Below, piece after piece: positions 23,780-32,641 of a stretch of 32,675 nucleotides of DNA. How positions within the stretch are numbered: the first letter of the stretch is position 1; each line of letters opens with the position of its first letter. The stretch comes from Gammaproteobacteria bacterium. Lineage in GTDB: Bacteria > Pseudomonadota > Gammaproteobacteria > UBA6429 > Thiohalophilaceae. The notes beneath the pieces are model-generated. The model ran no database searches and was not told the origin of the DNA. It was given only the letters and a program-made list of their open reading frames with translations. A program made the position numbers and the translations under genes. The stretch is taken from the NCBI GenBank assembly GCA_023135195.1, contig JAGLTQ010000059.1, positions 1-32,675 of the forward strand, written 5' to 3'.

Positions 23780-23993
23780 CACTGCTGTCCCGTTAACTTT
23801 TCTGAGAGGTCTACAAATCATTGCTTAGCTTTGAATAGTTTAAATTTATACTATCCGAGACATGAAATGGAAGCTGTCGCCTGAGACACGCTGTAAATAC
23901 ATCCATGTACGCTCGGATGTCGCGTCCATGCGACATACGGTCTCAAGCAACAGCTTCCATTCCATGCCTCTAACAGTTAACGGGACAGCAGAG
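23780..23993. mobile_element. MITE-like element with 19-bp inverted ends and 9-bp target duplication
   Basis: The ends CACTGCTGTCCCGTTAACT (23780-23798) and AGTTAACGGGACAGCAGAG (23975-23993) are inverted repeats with one mismatch. They are flanked directly by CAATAATTT at 23771-23779 and 23994-24002, a perfect 9-bp direct repeat. Inside are further inverted pairs: ATGGAAGCTGT/ACAGCTTCCAT, TGAGAC/GTCTCA and ATGTCGC/GCGACAT. There is no transposase. The structure fits a non-autonomous element mobilised by an insertion sequence that makes 9-bp duplications. The left duplication contains the iclR stop codon. Confidence 0.8.
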
Positions 23994-24067
23994 CAATAAT
24001 TTATAAAGTGGGTTCAAGGAAGGAAATGACAGACCAACATACGAGCAATGTTGGCTCCGCTGCGCTC

Positions 24068-24260
24068 GGTAACTGCTCGGTCTTCGTTCCTGACGCGACT
24101 CTACCAATTCCATCCATGGAATTGTCCTGCGTTACTCTCGACAATTGCTCCTGCATTGTTCTCGGCAACTGCGTCCTGCGTTGCTCTACCTCCTCCATCC
24201 ATGGAGTCGTACCTTCAGCCATCCGTGGCTTCGTACCTCCTGCTTCCCTGCAGTCGTTGA
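24068..24260 (-). repeat. Dispersed CATGGATGG repeat, copy 2, with decaying tandem units
   Basis: Positions 24068-24138 repeat the blocks of 1775-1848: CTCGGTCTTCGTTCC, GACGCGACTCTAC, the palindrome ATTCCATCCATGGAAT and GTCCTGCGTT. Downstream to about 24260 are degenerate units built from CCATCCATGGA, CTGCGTTGCTCTACC and CCATCCGTGG. The whole 24003-24287 stretch is GC-rich compared with its neighbours and holds no credible gene; open frames on both strands are repeat artefacts. It follows the lutC stop directly. Confidence 0.75.
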
Positions 24261-24287
24261 GCCCACCTACAAAAATCACAAATAATG

Positions 24288-24944
24288 TTAACGGGGCGGT
24301 GGTGATTCTAAAATTATAATATGCAAACGTCGCGGGCCATGTGCCCCTAGTTGTATTGTTTGCTCAACATCTGCAGTACGAGATGGTCCTGTAATAAAAT
24401 TAATAGAACGTGGCATGGTTTCACCGGCTTTTCTTAATAAGTCCCATGTATCTTCCATGTAAGGATAAATTTTATTTTGCTGAATAATACAGATGTTATT
24501 ATCAGGCATAAAATTTAATGTTGTTGGACTCTCTTTACCTGAGCAAAGAACTAATGAGCCTGTTTCAGCAATACCCGCATAAGCCATAGTCAGAGTGGTA
24601 TTATCATTATCTTGTGCAGCTCTATACTCAACCGTTATTTCTTTTTGCCATTTTACTTGCTTTAATAAATCATCTGGGGCGGAAACCAGCTTTGGCTCTA
24701 TGTTGTAATAAGATATATATTTAAAAACTGCTGTTGATAAGTCAGTTATATTTTTTATTGACTCAACGGTAGCCGCAACACTTTTTGCTTTTGAAATAAA
24801 ACGTTTAACAATATTTTCAGAATAAACAGGAAGTACTCCCCGTTTGTGGGCAGATAAATATTCTTTAATCGTTGCTGTTTTTTGCTCTGTTTTAGATGAT
24901 GCTTGTTGCAAACGTGAAAATATTTCTCTACGTGAATTAGTCAT
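24288..24944 (-). CDS. lutC: L-lactate oxidation protein LutC (LUD domain)
   Basis: 218 residues, somewhat shorter than Bacillus LutC. The LUD-domain signature near the C-terminus, NFITGPSRTADVEQTIQLGA followed by HGPRRLHIII, is unmistakable. AGIAETGSLVL is the family's second marker. Together with LutA and LutB it oxidises L-lactate to pyruvate. Its start overlaps the end of lutB by 8 bases, so it is coupled. The protein ends ESPPPR immediately beside repeat copy 2, so the last residues may be repeat-derived. Confidence 0.92.
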   Translation of the reverse strand: MTNSRREIFSRLQQASSKTEQKTATIKEYLSAHKRGVLPVYSENIVKRFISKAKSVAATVESIKNITDLSTAVFKYISYYNIEPKLVSAPDDLLKQVKWQKEITVEYRAAQDNDNTTLTMAYAGIAETGSLVLCSGKESPTTLNFMPDNNICIIQQNKIYPYMEDTWDLLRKAGETMPRSINFITGPSRTADVEQTIQLGAHGPRRLHIIILESPPPR

Positions 24945-26376
24945 GTTTGCTCATCCTTTTATTTTTTTGTTGTTTTTTCCAGGCAGAAATAAAACTTTGT
25001 CCTTGAGGTGAAGGTAAGTCTCTGGATCGGGTCCATGCGCGGCTAAAAGGGATATGACGAATACTGCCCGTTGTTTTTCCTAACCAGCTAAGTAATTTAA
25101 CAAAAATATTTGTAGCTAATCTGTAAAGACGTGGATGCAGAGCAAATAAAGCCCATAGTTTTAAGGCTAAACGTGAACGTGTCGAATTGATTTTTTCTTT
25201 ATGTGCTTGTATTCGGTGTTGACGTAATAATTGCGGTAAAGGAATTGACATAGGACAAACTTCTTCACAACGCCCACAAAGTGTTGAAGCAAAAGGTAAG
25301 TGCTGGCCCTCTTTAAGTCCTTGCATTAAAGGGGTAAGAACAGAACCCATCGGCCCCGGGTATACCCAGCCGTAAGCATGTCCGCCAATCGTACTATAAA
25401 CAGGACAATGATTAAGGCAGGCACCGCAGTGTATACAGCGTAACATGTCATGAAATTTACCATTCAACATTTCGCTGCGTTTATTATCTACCAGGACGAT
25501 ATGGAAAGACTCGGGGCCATCAAGATCAGATTCATGTTTGGGGCCGTTGAAAAAAGTAGTATAAGACGTTATTTCCTGACCTGTTGCACTTCTTGCCAAT
25601 AAGCGCAGTAATACCGATGTGTCTTCCAGTGTTGGAACTACTTTTTCGATACTTGAAATTACAATATGTGTTTTAGGTAAACTTGCGGTTAAATCACCAT
25701 TACCTTCATTAGTTACAATAACAGTGGAACCGGTTTCAGCAATTAAAAAATTGGCACCGGTAATGCCGACGTCAGCCTGAATAAATTTATCTCGAAGTAC
25801 TTTACGCGCTTCATCGACAATTTCAGGAATTGTTTCAAGCTTACTTTTAAAGTTATATTTTTTGTGGTGTTCTTTAAATAGCTCCGCTATTTGTTGCTGG
25901 CTTTTGTGCACCGCTGGCGCAATGATATGACTGGGTGGCTCTTCGGCAAGCTGAATAATATATTCACCTAAATCGGTTTCTATGGTTTCAAAGCCGGCTT
26001 CTTCCAATGCTTCGTTCAAGGAGATTTCTTCCCCGACCATTGATTTACCTTTAGTGATGCTTCGGGCGTCCACATCTTTACATAGTTTTACAATAATACT
26101 TTGTGCTTCTTTTGCAGTACTGGCCCAATGGATATGGCCACCACTTTTTATCACTTGTTGTTCAAACTGTTCAAGGTAAGCGCTAAGGTTTTTTAGTGTA
26201 TGTTCTTTGATTTTATATGCATTAGTACGTAGCTCTTCAAATTCAGGTAAAGCATCAAGGGCTACCTGGCGTTTATTAATAAAGCCATTTTTTGCATTTT
26301 GTAATGCTTTTTGTAAAGTGGTATCGGCTAATGCTTCAACCGCATTTTTTTTGAAATTACAGGATGTGGATTTCAT
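24937..26376 (-). CDS. lutB: L-lactate oxidation iron-sulfur protein LutB
   Basis: 479 residues, close to Bacillus LutB (476). The N-terminal LUD domain has GITGANFLIAETGSTVIVTN and KTHIVISSIEKVVPTLED. It is followed by two 4Fe-4S motifs, CIHCGACLNHCPVY and CGRCEEVCPMSIPLPQLL, and a basic C-terminal tail (KKQQKNKRMSK). It transfers electrons in the LutABC complex. Start and stop overlap its neighbours: TAATG shared with lutA and an 8-base overlap with lutC. Confidence 0.95.
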   Translation of the reverse strand: MKSTSCNFKKNAVEALADTTLQKALQNAKNGFINKRQVALDALPEFEELRTNAYKIKEHTLKNLSAYLEQFEQQVIKSGGHIHWASTAKEAQSIIVKLCKDVDARSITKGKSMVGEEISLNEALEEAGFETIETDLGEYIIQLAEEPPSHIIAPAVHKSQQQIAELFKEHHKKYNFKSKLETIPEIVDEARKVLRDKFIQADVGITGANFLIAETGSTVIVTNEGNGDLTASLPKTHIVISSIEKVVPTLEDTSVLLRLLARSATGQEITSYTTFFNGPKHESDLDGPESFHIVLVDNKRSEMLNGKFHDMLRCIHCGACLNHCPVYSTIGGHAYGWVYPGPMGSVLTPLMQGLKEGQHLPFASTLCGRCEEVCPMSIPLPQLLRQHRIQAHKEKINSTRSRLALKLWALFALHPRLYRLATNIFVKLLSWLGKTTGSIRHIPFSRAWTRSRDLPSPQGQSFISAWKKQQKNKRMSKHD

Positions 26377-27161
26377 TATTTTCTATCAGCTGTTTTTGAG
26401 TCAACAGACTTGTCAATAACATCACCAATACCCGCCTGATCAGTTTCACCCGCAAGTAATTCGGCAATATGAAAAACCTTTATTGGTTTGTTTAAGCGTT
26501 TTAGCCGGCCGGCAATATTAAGTAAGCAGCCCAGATCAGCTGAAACTAATATTTCTGCACCTGTTGCTATAATATTGGCGACTTTATCATTTACCATTTG
26601 TTCAGATATTTCCGGGTACTTAACACAAAAGGTTCCGCCAAAGCCGCAACAAGTCTCACTGTCTTCTAACTCGATTAAGTTTAAGTTTTTGTTTGAACTA
26701 ATTAAATTACGAGCTTGTTGTTTAGATCCCGTTTCACGTAATGATGAACAAGAATCATGATAGGTTATAGAGCCTTTGTGCTTCACTGGGAACGATGTTT
26801 TTTTTGCGACATCATATAAAAAGTTTGTTAGTTCATAACATCGGCGTGATAAATCCGTTGCTTTACTCTGCCATTCCGGATTATCCTCGAAAAGCTTTGG
26901 GTAATGCTGAATCAGCATTCCGGCGCAAGACCCGGAAGGTATGATGACATATTTATAATTGTTAAATGTTTCAATAGTTTGCTGGGCAATCTTGCGAGCA
27001 TCTTGTAAATCACCATTGTTATAAGCCGGTTGGCCGCAGCAGGTTTGCAGTTCAGGGACGTCTACCTGATAGCCTGCCTGTTCTAGTAATTTAATAACAG
27101 CAAAGCCTGCACTTGGACGAAATGAATCAATCAGGCAGGTAGCAAATAAAGCAATTCGCAT
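26376..27161 (-). CDS. lutA: L-lactate oxidation protein LutA (CCG domains)
   Basis: 261 residues with two cysteine-rich CCG domains, marked by LQTCCGQPAYN (about residue 40) and SETCCGFGGTF (about residue 165). Bacillus LutA is about 238 residues; the extra length is a C-terminal tail (AGIGDVIDKSVDSKTADRK). It is the first gene of lutABC and faces the hydratase-like gene across a 116-bp divergent promoter region. The set serves L-lactate, complementing GlcDEF, which can take glycolate and D-lactate. A glycolate-type role for the same complex cannot be excluded. Confidence 0.93.
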   Translation of the reverse strand: MRIALFATCLIDSFRPSAGFAVIKLLEQAGYQVDVPELQTCCGQPAYNNGDLQDARKIAQQTIETFNNYKYVIIPSGSCAGMLIQHYPKLFEDNPEWQSKATDLSRRCYELTNFLYDVAKKTSFPVKHKGSITYHDSCSSLRETGSKQQARNLISSNKNLNLIELEDSETCCGFGGTFCVKYPEISEQMVNDKVANIIATGAEILVSADLGCLLNIAGRLKRLNKPIKVFHIAELLAGETDQAGIGDVIDKSVDSKTADRK

Positions 27162-27200
27162 ATAGGGCTCGTTTAATAGATGTTAGGTTATAACGCTTAT

Positions 27201-27229
27201 CATTTCATGTTATCAGTTATGGTGAAATG
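27201..27229. promoter_or_regulatory. Inverted repeat in the lutA/hydratase divergent promoter
   Basis: CATTTCA (27201-27207) and TGAAATG (27223-27229) are perfect 7-bp inverted repeats with a 15-bp spacer, in the only gap between lutA and the hydratase-like gene. The TTTCA/TGAAA half-sites resemble the IclR operators at 22861-23005, but the spacing differs. It may be a related operator or the site of another regulator. Confidence 0.4.
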
Positions 27230-27277
27230 CTATATTTAAAAAAATAAAATATTATTAAGTGTTTAGGGGAGATTAAA

Positions 27278-27997
27278 ATGAATGGTTCTACTATGCAACC
27301 GGATGTAATTGAAGACGCTATTCTCATGCAAGGGATGCAGGTGCAACTTGATAAATGGCAAGGTTTGCTTGAATCGGGACATAAACGTGTTGGTTGGAAA
27401 ATTGGTTTTAATGCTCTGGCTGACCAGCAACGTATGAAGTTAGCAATGCCTATTGTTGGCTTTTTAACAAGTGAAAGTATTCTTGATTCGGGAAGTACAT
27501 ACAAAGGTAAAAAGCACGCTAAACTTATGTTGGAGGCTGAAGTTGCCATTCTTATTGGTAAGGATGTTTCTGCCTTTGCTGGTAAGGCTGAACTGCTTGC
27601 TGCCATTGAAGGTTTTGCTCCAGCGATAGAAGTTGTTGATGTGGCAAGGTCGTCTCATGATATAACTTCAATTCTGGAAGATAATATTTTTCATGAAACA
27701 TTTATTTTGGGTGAACTGATTAAGGATATAGCGGAGTTTAAGGTGAAAGATATCATGGGTAATGTCTCTGTGAATAATAAGGTTGTGCAAACAGCCGATC
27801 CTTCACGTTACCCTGATGATATTAGTGAAGTTGTTTCAGTCGTTGCCGATACACTGGCAGAGCAGGGGAAATGTTTACAAGCAGGTGACTGGATAATATC
27901 AGGTTCAATTACCCAACCCGTTGAGGTATTTGCAGGAGATCAAGTTAAAGTTGCTTTATTGCCACTGGGTTCGCTTTCGTTAAATATAGATAAATAA
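27278..27997 (+). CDS. 2-keto-4-pentenoate hydratase-like protein (FAH superfamily)
   Basis: 239 residues; MhpD-type hydratases are about 260-270. Conserved-looking parts are [45 protein letters not shown] and [19 protein letters not shown]. These fit the fumarylacetoacetate-hydrolase fold with the acidic metal ligands of hydratases and oxo-acid decarboxylases. A good ribosome site (GGGGAG) precedes the ATG. It lies 83 bases before malate synthase G and divergent from lutABC, with no other aromatic-ring degradation genes in the window, so classic meta-cleavage is unlikely. It may hydrate or decarboxylate an oxo acid of the local pathway; this is inference. Confidence 0.8.
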   Translation: MNGSTMQPDVIEDAILMQGMQVQLDKWQGLLESGHKRVGWKIGFNALADQQRMKLAMPIVGFLTSESILDSGSTYKGKKHAKLMLEAEVAILIGKDVSAFAGKAELLAAIEGFAPAIEVVDVARSSHDITSILEDNIFHETFILGELIKDIAEFKVKDIMGNVSVNNKVVQTADPSRYPDDISEVVSVVADTLAEQGKCLQAGDWIISGSITQPVEVFAGDQVKVALLPLGSLSLNIDK

Positions 27998-28080
27998 ATT
28001 TCATAATAAGCTACATTGTGTCTGGATACTTATGTAGTAAATGTTATGTCATCGGCCTAAAAAAATTTGAGGTTAATATT

Positions 28081-30261
28081 ATGACTGAATATATCAATAT
28101 TGCAGGACTTCAAATCGCCAAGCCGCTTTATGAGCTTGTCAAAAATGAAATATCTCCAGGCACCGGGATAAAGTGTGATGATGCCTTGCAAGGCTTTGCT
28201 AAAATTATTGATGATATGAGTGCACAAAATAGTGCTCTGTTATCCCGGCGTGTTGAACTTCAGGCCAGAATTGATGCCTGGCATCTTGAGCATAAAGATC
28301 AAAAAATTGATTATGCTGCGTATAAAAACTACCTTTATGAAATTGGTTATCTGCAAAAAGAAGCAGAAGCATTTACGATTACAACAGATAATGTGGATGA
28401 GGAAATTGCTTCAATAGCCGGGCCACAACTTGTTGTTCCTGTAAGTAATGCACGTTATGCATTAAATGCTGCCAACGCACGATGGGGCAGTTTATTTGAT
28501 GCGCTTTATGGTACGGATGTTATTCCGGAAAAAAATGGTGCAAAGAAGGGGGCTATATTCAATCCTGTGCGTGGTGCGAAAGTGATCGCTTATGCTAAAG
28601 CCTTTCTTGATGAAGCTGTCCCCCTTAAAAATGGCAGTTATATTGATGCCATTGCGTATAGCCTTAAACAAGGTCAACTGTCCGTTACACTTTCCAGTGG
28701 TGAACACACTGAGCTGGTTAATGCCTCTCAGTTTAAGGGCTATCAGGAGAATGAAGGTCAAATATCTTCATTGTTATTAAGTAATAATAATCTTTACATT
28801 GAAATACATTTTAATACCGATCATCCCATTCATGAATTACACCCTACCGGCATACGTGACATCTATCTTGAGTCTGCTATATCAACCATTATGGATTGTG
28901 AAGATTCTGTTGCCGCGGTAGATGCTGATGATAAGGTATTGGTTTATCGTAACTGGCTGGGTTTAATGAAAGGAGAATTATCCTGTTCTTTTGAAAAAAA
29001 AGGAAACAGTATAAAACGTTCCCTGGAACCTGATCGTCGCTACCTATCATCTGATGGAAGTTATTTTGAAGTGCCTGCACGTAGTTTAATGTTAATACGT
29101 AATGTCGGTCATTTGATGACAACCGATGCGGTACTGGATAAAAAGGGTAATGAAATTTATGAAGGCATGCTGGATAGTTTTATTACAAGCTATTGTGCTC
29201 TACATGATCTCAAACAGAACAGTCCTTATCAAAATAGTCGCAAAGGAAATATTTATATCGTTAAACCAAAAATGCATGGTCCGGAGGAAGTGGCTTTTAC
29301 GGTGAATCTTTTTTCACGCATTGAAGAAGTGCTTAAATTAAAACGCAATACCATAAAAGTAGGCATTATGGATGAGGAACGTCGTACAACTTTAAATTTA
29401 AAAGAATGTATTCGTGCGGCAAGTGAACGTGTTATTTTTATTAATACCGGTTTCCTGGATCGAACCGGTGATGAAATTCATACTTCGATGGAAGCGGGAG
29501 CCATGGTGCGTAAAGATGACATGAAATCATCTGCCTGGTTAAAAGCCTATGAAAGCTGGAATGTGGATATTGGTTTATCATGCGGGCTTGCAGGTAAAGC
29601 ACAAATTGGTAAAGGTATGTGGACCATGCCGGACCTTATGCATGCAATGATGAAAAATAAACGTGCACATCCCGAAGCCGGTGCGAATACCGCATGGGTT
29701 CCTTCACCAACAGCGGCTACATTACATGCCATTCACTATCATCAGGTTGATGTTTTTGCTTTGCAAAAAAATATCATGCAACGTGAACGTGCCAGTATTG
29801 ACGATCTTTTGACTATTCCGCTTGCGGAGTCAGCAGACTGGAGCGATAAAGAAATTCAGGAAGAATTAGACAATAACATGCAAGGTTTATTGGGTTATGT
29901 TGTTCGCTGGATTGATCAGGGTATGGGTGCATCCAAAGTACCCGATATTAACAATGTTGGTCTCATGGAAGATCGCGCAACATTACGAATATCAAGTCAA
30001 CATATTGCCAACTGGCTTTATCATGGTGTGGTAAATGAATCACAAGTTATGGCATCACTTAAACGTATGGCAGAGTTTGTTGATCTGCAAAATATTGGCG
30101 TGCCTAATTACATTCCAATGGCGCCCCATTATATCAGTCTGTCTTTCCAGACGGCACAAGATATGATTTTTCATGGACGACGCGTTCCGAATGGATATAC
30201 CGAACCTACCTTGCATCGTCGACGCCGACAATTAAAAAGCGCGTTAAGAGGTGATTACTAA
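28081..30261 (+). CDS. glcB: Malate synthase G
   Basis: 726 residues (E. coli GlcB has 723). It condenses glyoxylate with acetyl-CoA to malate in the cytosol. ATG 28081 is preceded by GAGG at the right distance; a longer frame has no support. The catalytic regions are all visible: [16 protein letters not shown], the Arg in [11 protein letters not shown], the Glu in [13 protein letters not shown], the Asp in [19 protein letters not shown], and the late catalytic Asp in [18 protein letters not shown]. The G form (single large protein, no isocitrate lyase nearby) is the one used with glycolate oxidase. It is probably co-transcribed with the upstream hydratase-like gene. Confidence 0.96.
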   Translation: MTEYINIAGLQIAKPLYELVKNEISPGTGIKCDDALQGFAKIIDDMSAQNSALLSRRVELQARIDAWHLEHKDQKIDYAAYKNYLYEIGYLQKEAEAFTITTDNVDEEIASIAGPQLVVPVSNARYALNAANARWGSLFDALYGTDVIPEKNGAKKGAIFNPVRGAKVIAYAKAFLDEAVPLKNGSYIDAIAYSLKQGQLSVTLSSGEHTELVNASQFKGYQENEGQISSLLLSNNNLYIEIHFNTDHPIHELHPTGIRDIYLESAISTIMDCEDSVAAVDADDKVLVYRNWLGLMKGELSCSFEKKGNSIKRSLEPDRRYLSSDGSYFEVPARSLMLIRNVGHLMTTDAVLDKKGNEIYEGMLDSFITSYCALHDLKQNSPYQNSRKGNIYIVKPKMHGPEEVAFTVNLFSRIEEVLKLKRNTIKVGIMDEERRTTLNLKECIRAASERVIFINTGFLDRTGDEIHTSMEAGAMVRKDDMKSSAWLKAYESWNVDIGLSCGLAGKAQIGKGMWTMPDLMHAMMKNKRAHPEAGANTAWVPSPTAATLHAIHYHQVDVFALQKNIMQRERASIDDLLTIPLAESADWSDKEIQEELDNNMQGLLGYVVRWIDQGMGASKVPDINNVGLMEDRATLRISSQHIANWLYHGVVNESQVMASLKRMAEFVDLQNIGVPNYIPMAPHYISLSFQTAQDMIFHGRRVPNGYTEPTLHRRRRQLKSALRGDY

Positions 30262-30478
30262 ATATAAGAATTGCATAATTGTGCAAGCTAAACTCGAAAG
30301 GTATAAAAAAGTAGCATTTCTTTAAATTGGTGATATCGTCATATTAAAAATTTCGCCGGCAAAAAAATGGTTATAAAAACAGTTCAGTTAATTAAAAATA
30401 GAAGAAAGATTTTTCTTGATTATTATGTATACTATAAATTATAGATGTTTTTTTAAATAGTTTTTAAGGTGACATGCC

Positions 30479-31105
30479 ATGAAAAAAGTAATACTTACAC
30501 TCACTCTTTTTATTATTCCTTTTTTTAATGTTTTTGCGACTGAACGAACATTATCACTAAGCTTAACCAGTAATTATGTTTTCCGAGGTGTAACACAGAC
30601 GGATGATAATGCTGCGGTTCAGGTAGACTACCAGTTGTCGCAGTCAGAGGATTCGGGGTTTTACGCCGGTTTTTTTGCATCGAATGTTGCTCAGGGTGCT
30701 GAGGTTGATATCTTTGGTGGTTTCAAATTAGCTTTCGGTAACCAGAATAAATTTATTATTGATCTTGGCGCGGTTGAATATTTATATACTGACGATAATT
30801 TTGCTCCTATTTCCCATGAGTTTTATGCCGGCGTAGAGTATGAAATGTCATACCTGAAATATTATTTCGGTGAGAATGAAACACGTTATCTGGATATTGG
30901 TACCGGCTTTGTTGTTTTAGGTGGCATACAGTTATTACTTCATTATGGAGAAGTTTTTGTGGAGACGGCTCCTGGTGGAAATGATTTTAGCGTGTCATTA
31001 CAAAAAGATTTTGGCCGTACTAAACTAGGTTTAACCGCGACATATGAAGATAAAACGGTAGCAAAAGAATCAGAGTTATTTGCTTTTATTTCCGTTGCTT
31101 TTTAA
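30479..31105 (+). CDS. TorF-family putative outer-membrane porin
   Basis: 208 residues with a clear signal peptide (MKK, hydrophobic core, cut after VFA at about residue 21). The mature protein begins TERTLSLSLTSNYVFRGVTQ, the conserved opening of the TorF (TIGR02001) family, and consists of alternating short strands ending in FISVAF, whose terminal Phe is the usual beta-barrel signal. It probably forms a small outer-membrane barrel. In the family it is often of unknown substrate. The 217-bp spacer before it is AT-rich and contains TATACTATAAATTATA, a possible -10 region. No clear link to the catabolic genes. Confidence 0.85.
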   Translation: MKKVILTLTLFIIPFFNVFATERTLSLSLTSNYVFRGVTQTDDNAAVQVDYQLSQSEDSGFYAGFFASNVAQGAEVDIFGGFKLAFGNQNKFIIDLGAVEYLYTDDNFAPISHEFYAGVEYEMSYLKYYFGENETRYLDIGTGFVVLGGIQLLLHYGEVFVETAPGGNDFSVSLQKDFGRTKLGLTATYEDKTVAKESELFAFISVAF

Positions 31106-31130
31106 TTTTCACATAGGCTCTTAAATTCAC

Positions 31131-31184
31131 CTTAAAGATAAGTGCTATCCCTATTTTGAACGGCTAATTTAGGGTATCTTTAAG
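31131..31184 (+). promoter_or_regulatory. Inverted repeat directly before the antiporter gene
   Basis: CTTAAAGATA (31131-31140) and TATCTTTAAG (31175-31184) are perfect 10-bp arms; a second pair, CCCTA (31149-31153) and TAGGG (31170-31174), lies inside. The right arm ends 3 bases before the antiporter ATG and covers where a ribosome site would be. It may be an operator or an mRNA hairpin controlling translation. Confidence 0.5.
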
Positions 31185-31187
31185 TCT

Positions 31188-32459
31188 ATGGAAATCCTGA
31201 ATACAATCGCAATTCTCCTTACTCTATCTGCTATATTTGCATATCTGAATTTTCGTTTTTTTAAGCTGCCGACAGCCATTGGCATAATGCTTATTTCCCT
31301 GGTCTTATCACTGTTGTTACTTATCATCGGAAAGTTCGGATTTTTAGATATATCGCACCAAGCCAGCAGGCTTATTCTAGGAATAGATTTTCATACCGCA
31401 CTCATTAATGGCATGTTGAGCTTTTTATTATTTGCCGGTGCTCTGCACATTAACCTGAATGAATTAAGTAAACAAAAATGGGTCATTCTCATTTTAGCCT
31501 CGGTCGGTGTGATTACTTCTACCTTTATAATCGGTGGCATGAGTTGGGTGATATTGAATGCCCTGGAACTGAATATTAGTTTTATTTACTGTTTATTATT
31601 TGGCGCGCTGATATCTCCTACCGATCCTATTGCAGTACTTGGAATTTTAAAAACAGTCGGTGTGCCTAAAAGTTTAGAAATAAAAATTTCTGGTGAGTCA
31701 TTATTTAATGATGGTGTTGCGGTTGTCGTTTTTTTAGTTTTACTTGGTATCGCCACAGGACAGGGTGAAGCATCTGTGTCTTCCATCAGTATTTTACTTA
31801 TGCAGGAAGTTATTGGTGGTGCAGTTTACGGTTTGATTATTGGCGGACTGTGTTTCTACATGTTGCGTTCGGTAAATAATTACCAGGTTGAAGTTTTGTT
31901 AACGTTAGCATTAGTGATGGGCGGATATGCTTTAGCATCTGCAATACATGTTTCGGGGCCTATTGCGATGGTGGTTTCAGGTTTATTGATAGGAAACCAT
32001 GGCCGTGTTTTAGCAATGTCAGAAAGTACCCGCGAACATCTGGATATGTTCTGGGAATTAATTGACGAAATTCTAAATGCGGTTCTGTTTGTATTGATTG
32101 GTTTAGAAGTATTAATTCTGGTTTATCACGCAGAATATTTCCTTGCCGCGCTTGCTCTTATTCCTGTTGTTTTATTATCGCGTTTTATTTCGGTCAGTAT
32201 TCCGATTCAGATAATGAAAAATGTACGTGATTTTAGTCCTGGTGTAACACGCTTAATGACCTGGGGTGGACTACGTGGAGGTATCTCAGTGGCCTTGGCT
32301 CTTTCATTACCAAAAGGAATGGAAAGAGAAGTCATTCTTGCCGTGACCTATGCCCTGGTTGTGTTTTCAATTCTGGTGCAAGGTTTAACGCTGGGTTCAT
32401 TGGTGAAGCAAGTGCAGAGAGAAGCCCTAAGAGATCTTGTTAAAAAACACGTTGCCTAA
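31188..32459 (+). CDS. CPA1-type Na+/H+ antiporter (NhaP-like)
   Basis: 423 residues, about 12 membrane segments. The signature regions are clear: GALISPTDPIAVLGILK, the ion-binding GESLFNDGVAVVVFL (Asn-Asp pair), PIAMVVSGLLIGNHGR, and LMTWGGLRGGISVALALSLP. This is the cation:proton antiporter-1 family, which expels Na+ (or K+) in exchange for protons at the inner membrane. There is only a short C-terminal tail and no TrkA-C domain. An inverted repeat covers its ribosome-site region, with no good Shine-Dalgarno outside it. A Na+ cycle would also suit the sodium-driven TRAP transporter. Confidence 0.9.
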   Translation: MEILNTIAILLTLSAIFAYLNFRFFKLPTAIGIMLISLVLSLLLLIIGKFGFLDISHQASRLILGIDFHTALINGMLSFLLFAGALHINLNELSKQKWVILILASVGVITSTFIIGGMSWVILNALELNISFIYCLLFGALISPTDPIAVLGILKTVGVPKSLEIKISGESLFNDGVAVVVFLVLLGIATGQGEASVSSISILLMQEVIGGAVYGLIIGGLCFYMLRSVNNYQVEVLLTLALVMGGYALASAIHVSGPIAMVVSGLLIGNHGRVLAMSESTREHLDMFWELIDEILNAVLFVLIGLEVLILVYHAEYFLAALALIPVVLLSRFISVSIPIQIMKNVRDFSPGVTRLMTWGGLRGGISVALALSLPKGMEREVILAVTYALVVFSILVQGLTLGSLVKQVQREALRDLVKKHVA

Positions 32460-32540
32460 CACACGATGGCTACGAAGCCAGATAACGGCGTTTACCCTAA
32501 ATGTGGGGCACGATGAAAAATCAACTCAAAAGTACCCTGA

Positions 32541-32559
32541 GTATTGTTGCAAACAATAC
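32541..32559. other. Small perfect hairpin in the final spacer
   Basis: GTATTGTT-GCA-AACAATAC is an 8-bp stem with a 3-base loop, 81 bases after the antiporter stop. No T-tract follows, so it is not an obvious terminator. A competing pair GAGTATT/AATACTC overlaps it. It may belong to the repeat block that fills the end of the window. Confidence 0.4.
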
Positions 32560-32641
32560 GAGGAAATACTCTTGGAGTGCTCATGAATTTGAACATGGAT
32601 GTTCTTATGCCGTGAAGCACACGACTACAGGGATGTAGGAG

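Noticed and set aside
24001-24319. Overlapping ORFs of about 92-103 residues on both strands after iclR
   Set aside because: They are products of GC-rich repeats without stop codons; the compositions are repetitive and lack start signals.
28018-28080. 21-residue N-terminal extension of malate synthase G
   Set aside because: A good ribosome site (GAGG) precedes ATG 28081, which matches the usual length of the family.
30262-30478. Terminator or small RNA after malate synthase G
   Set aside because: Only a weak 5-bp hairpin (TTGCA...TGCAA) without a T-tract is visible; the rest is plain AT-rich sequence.
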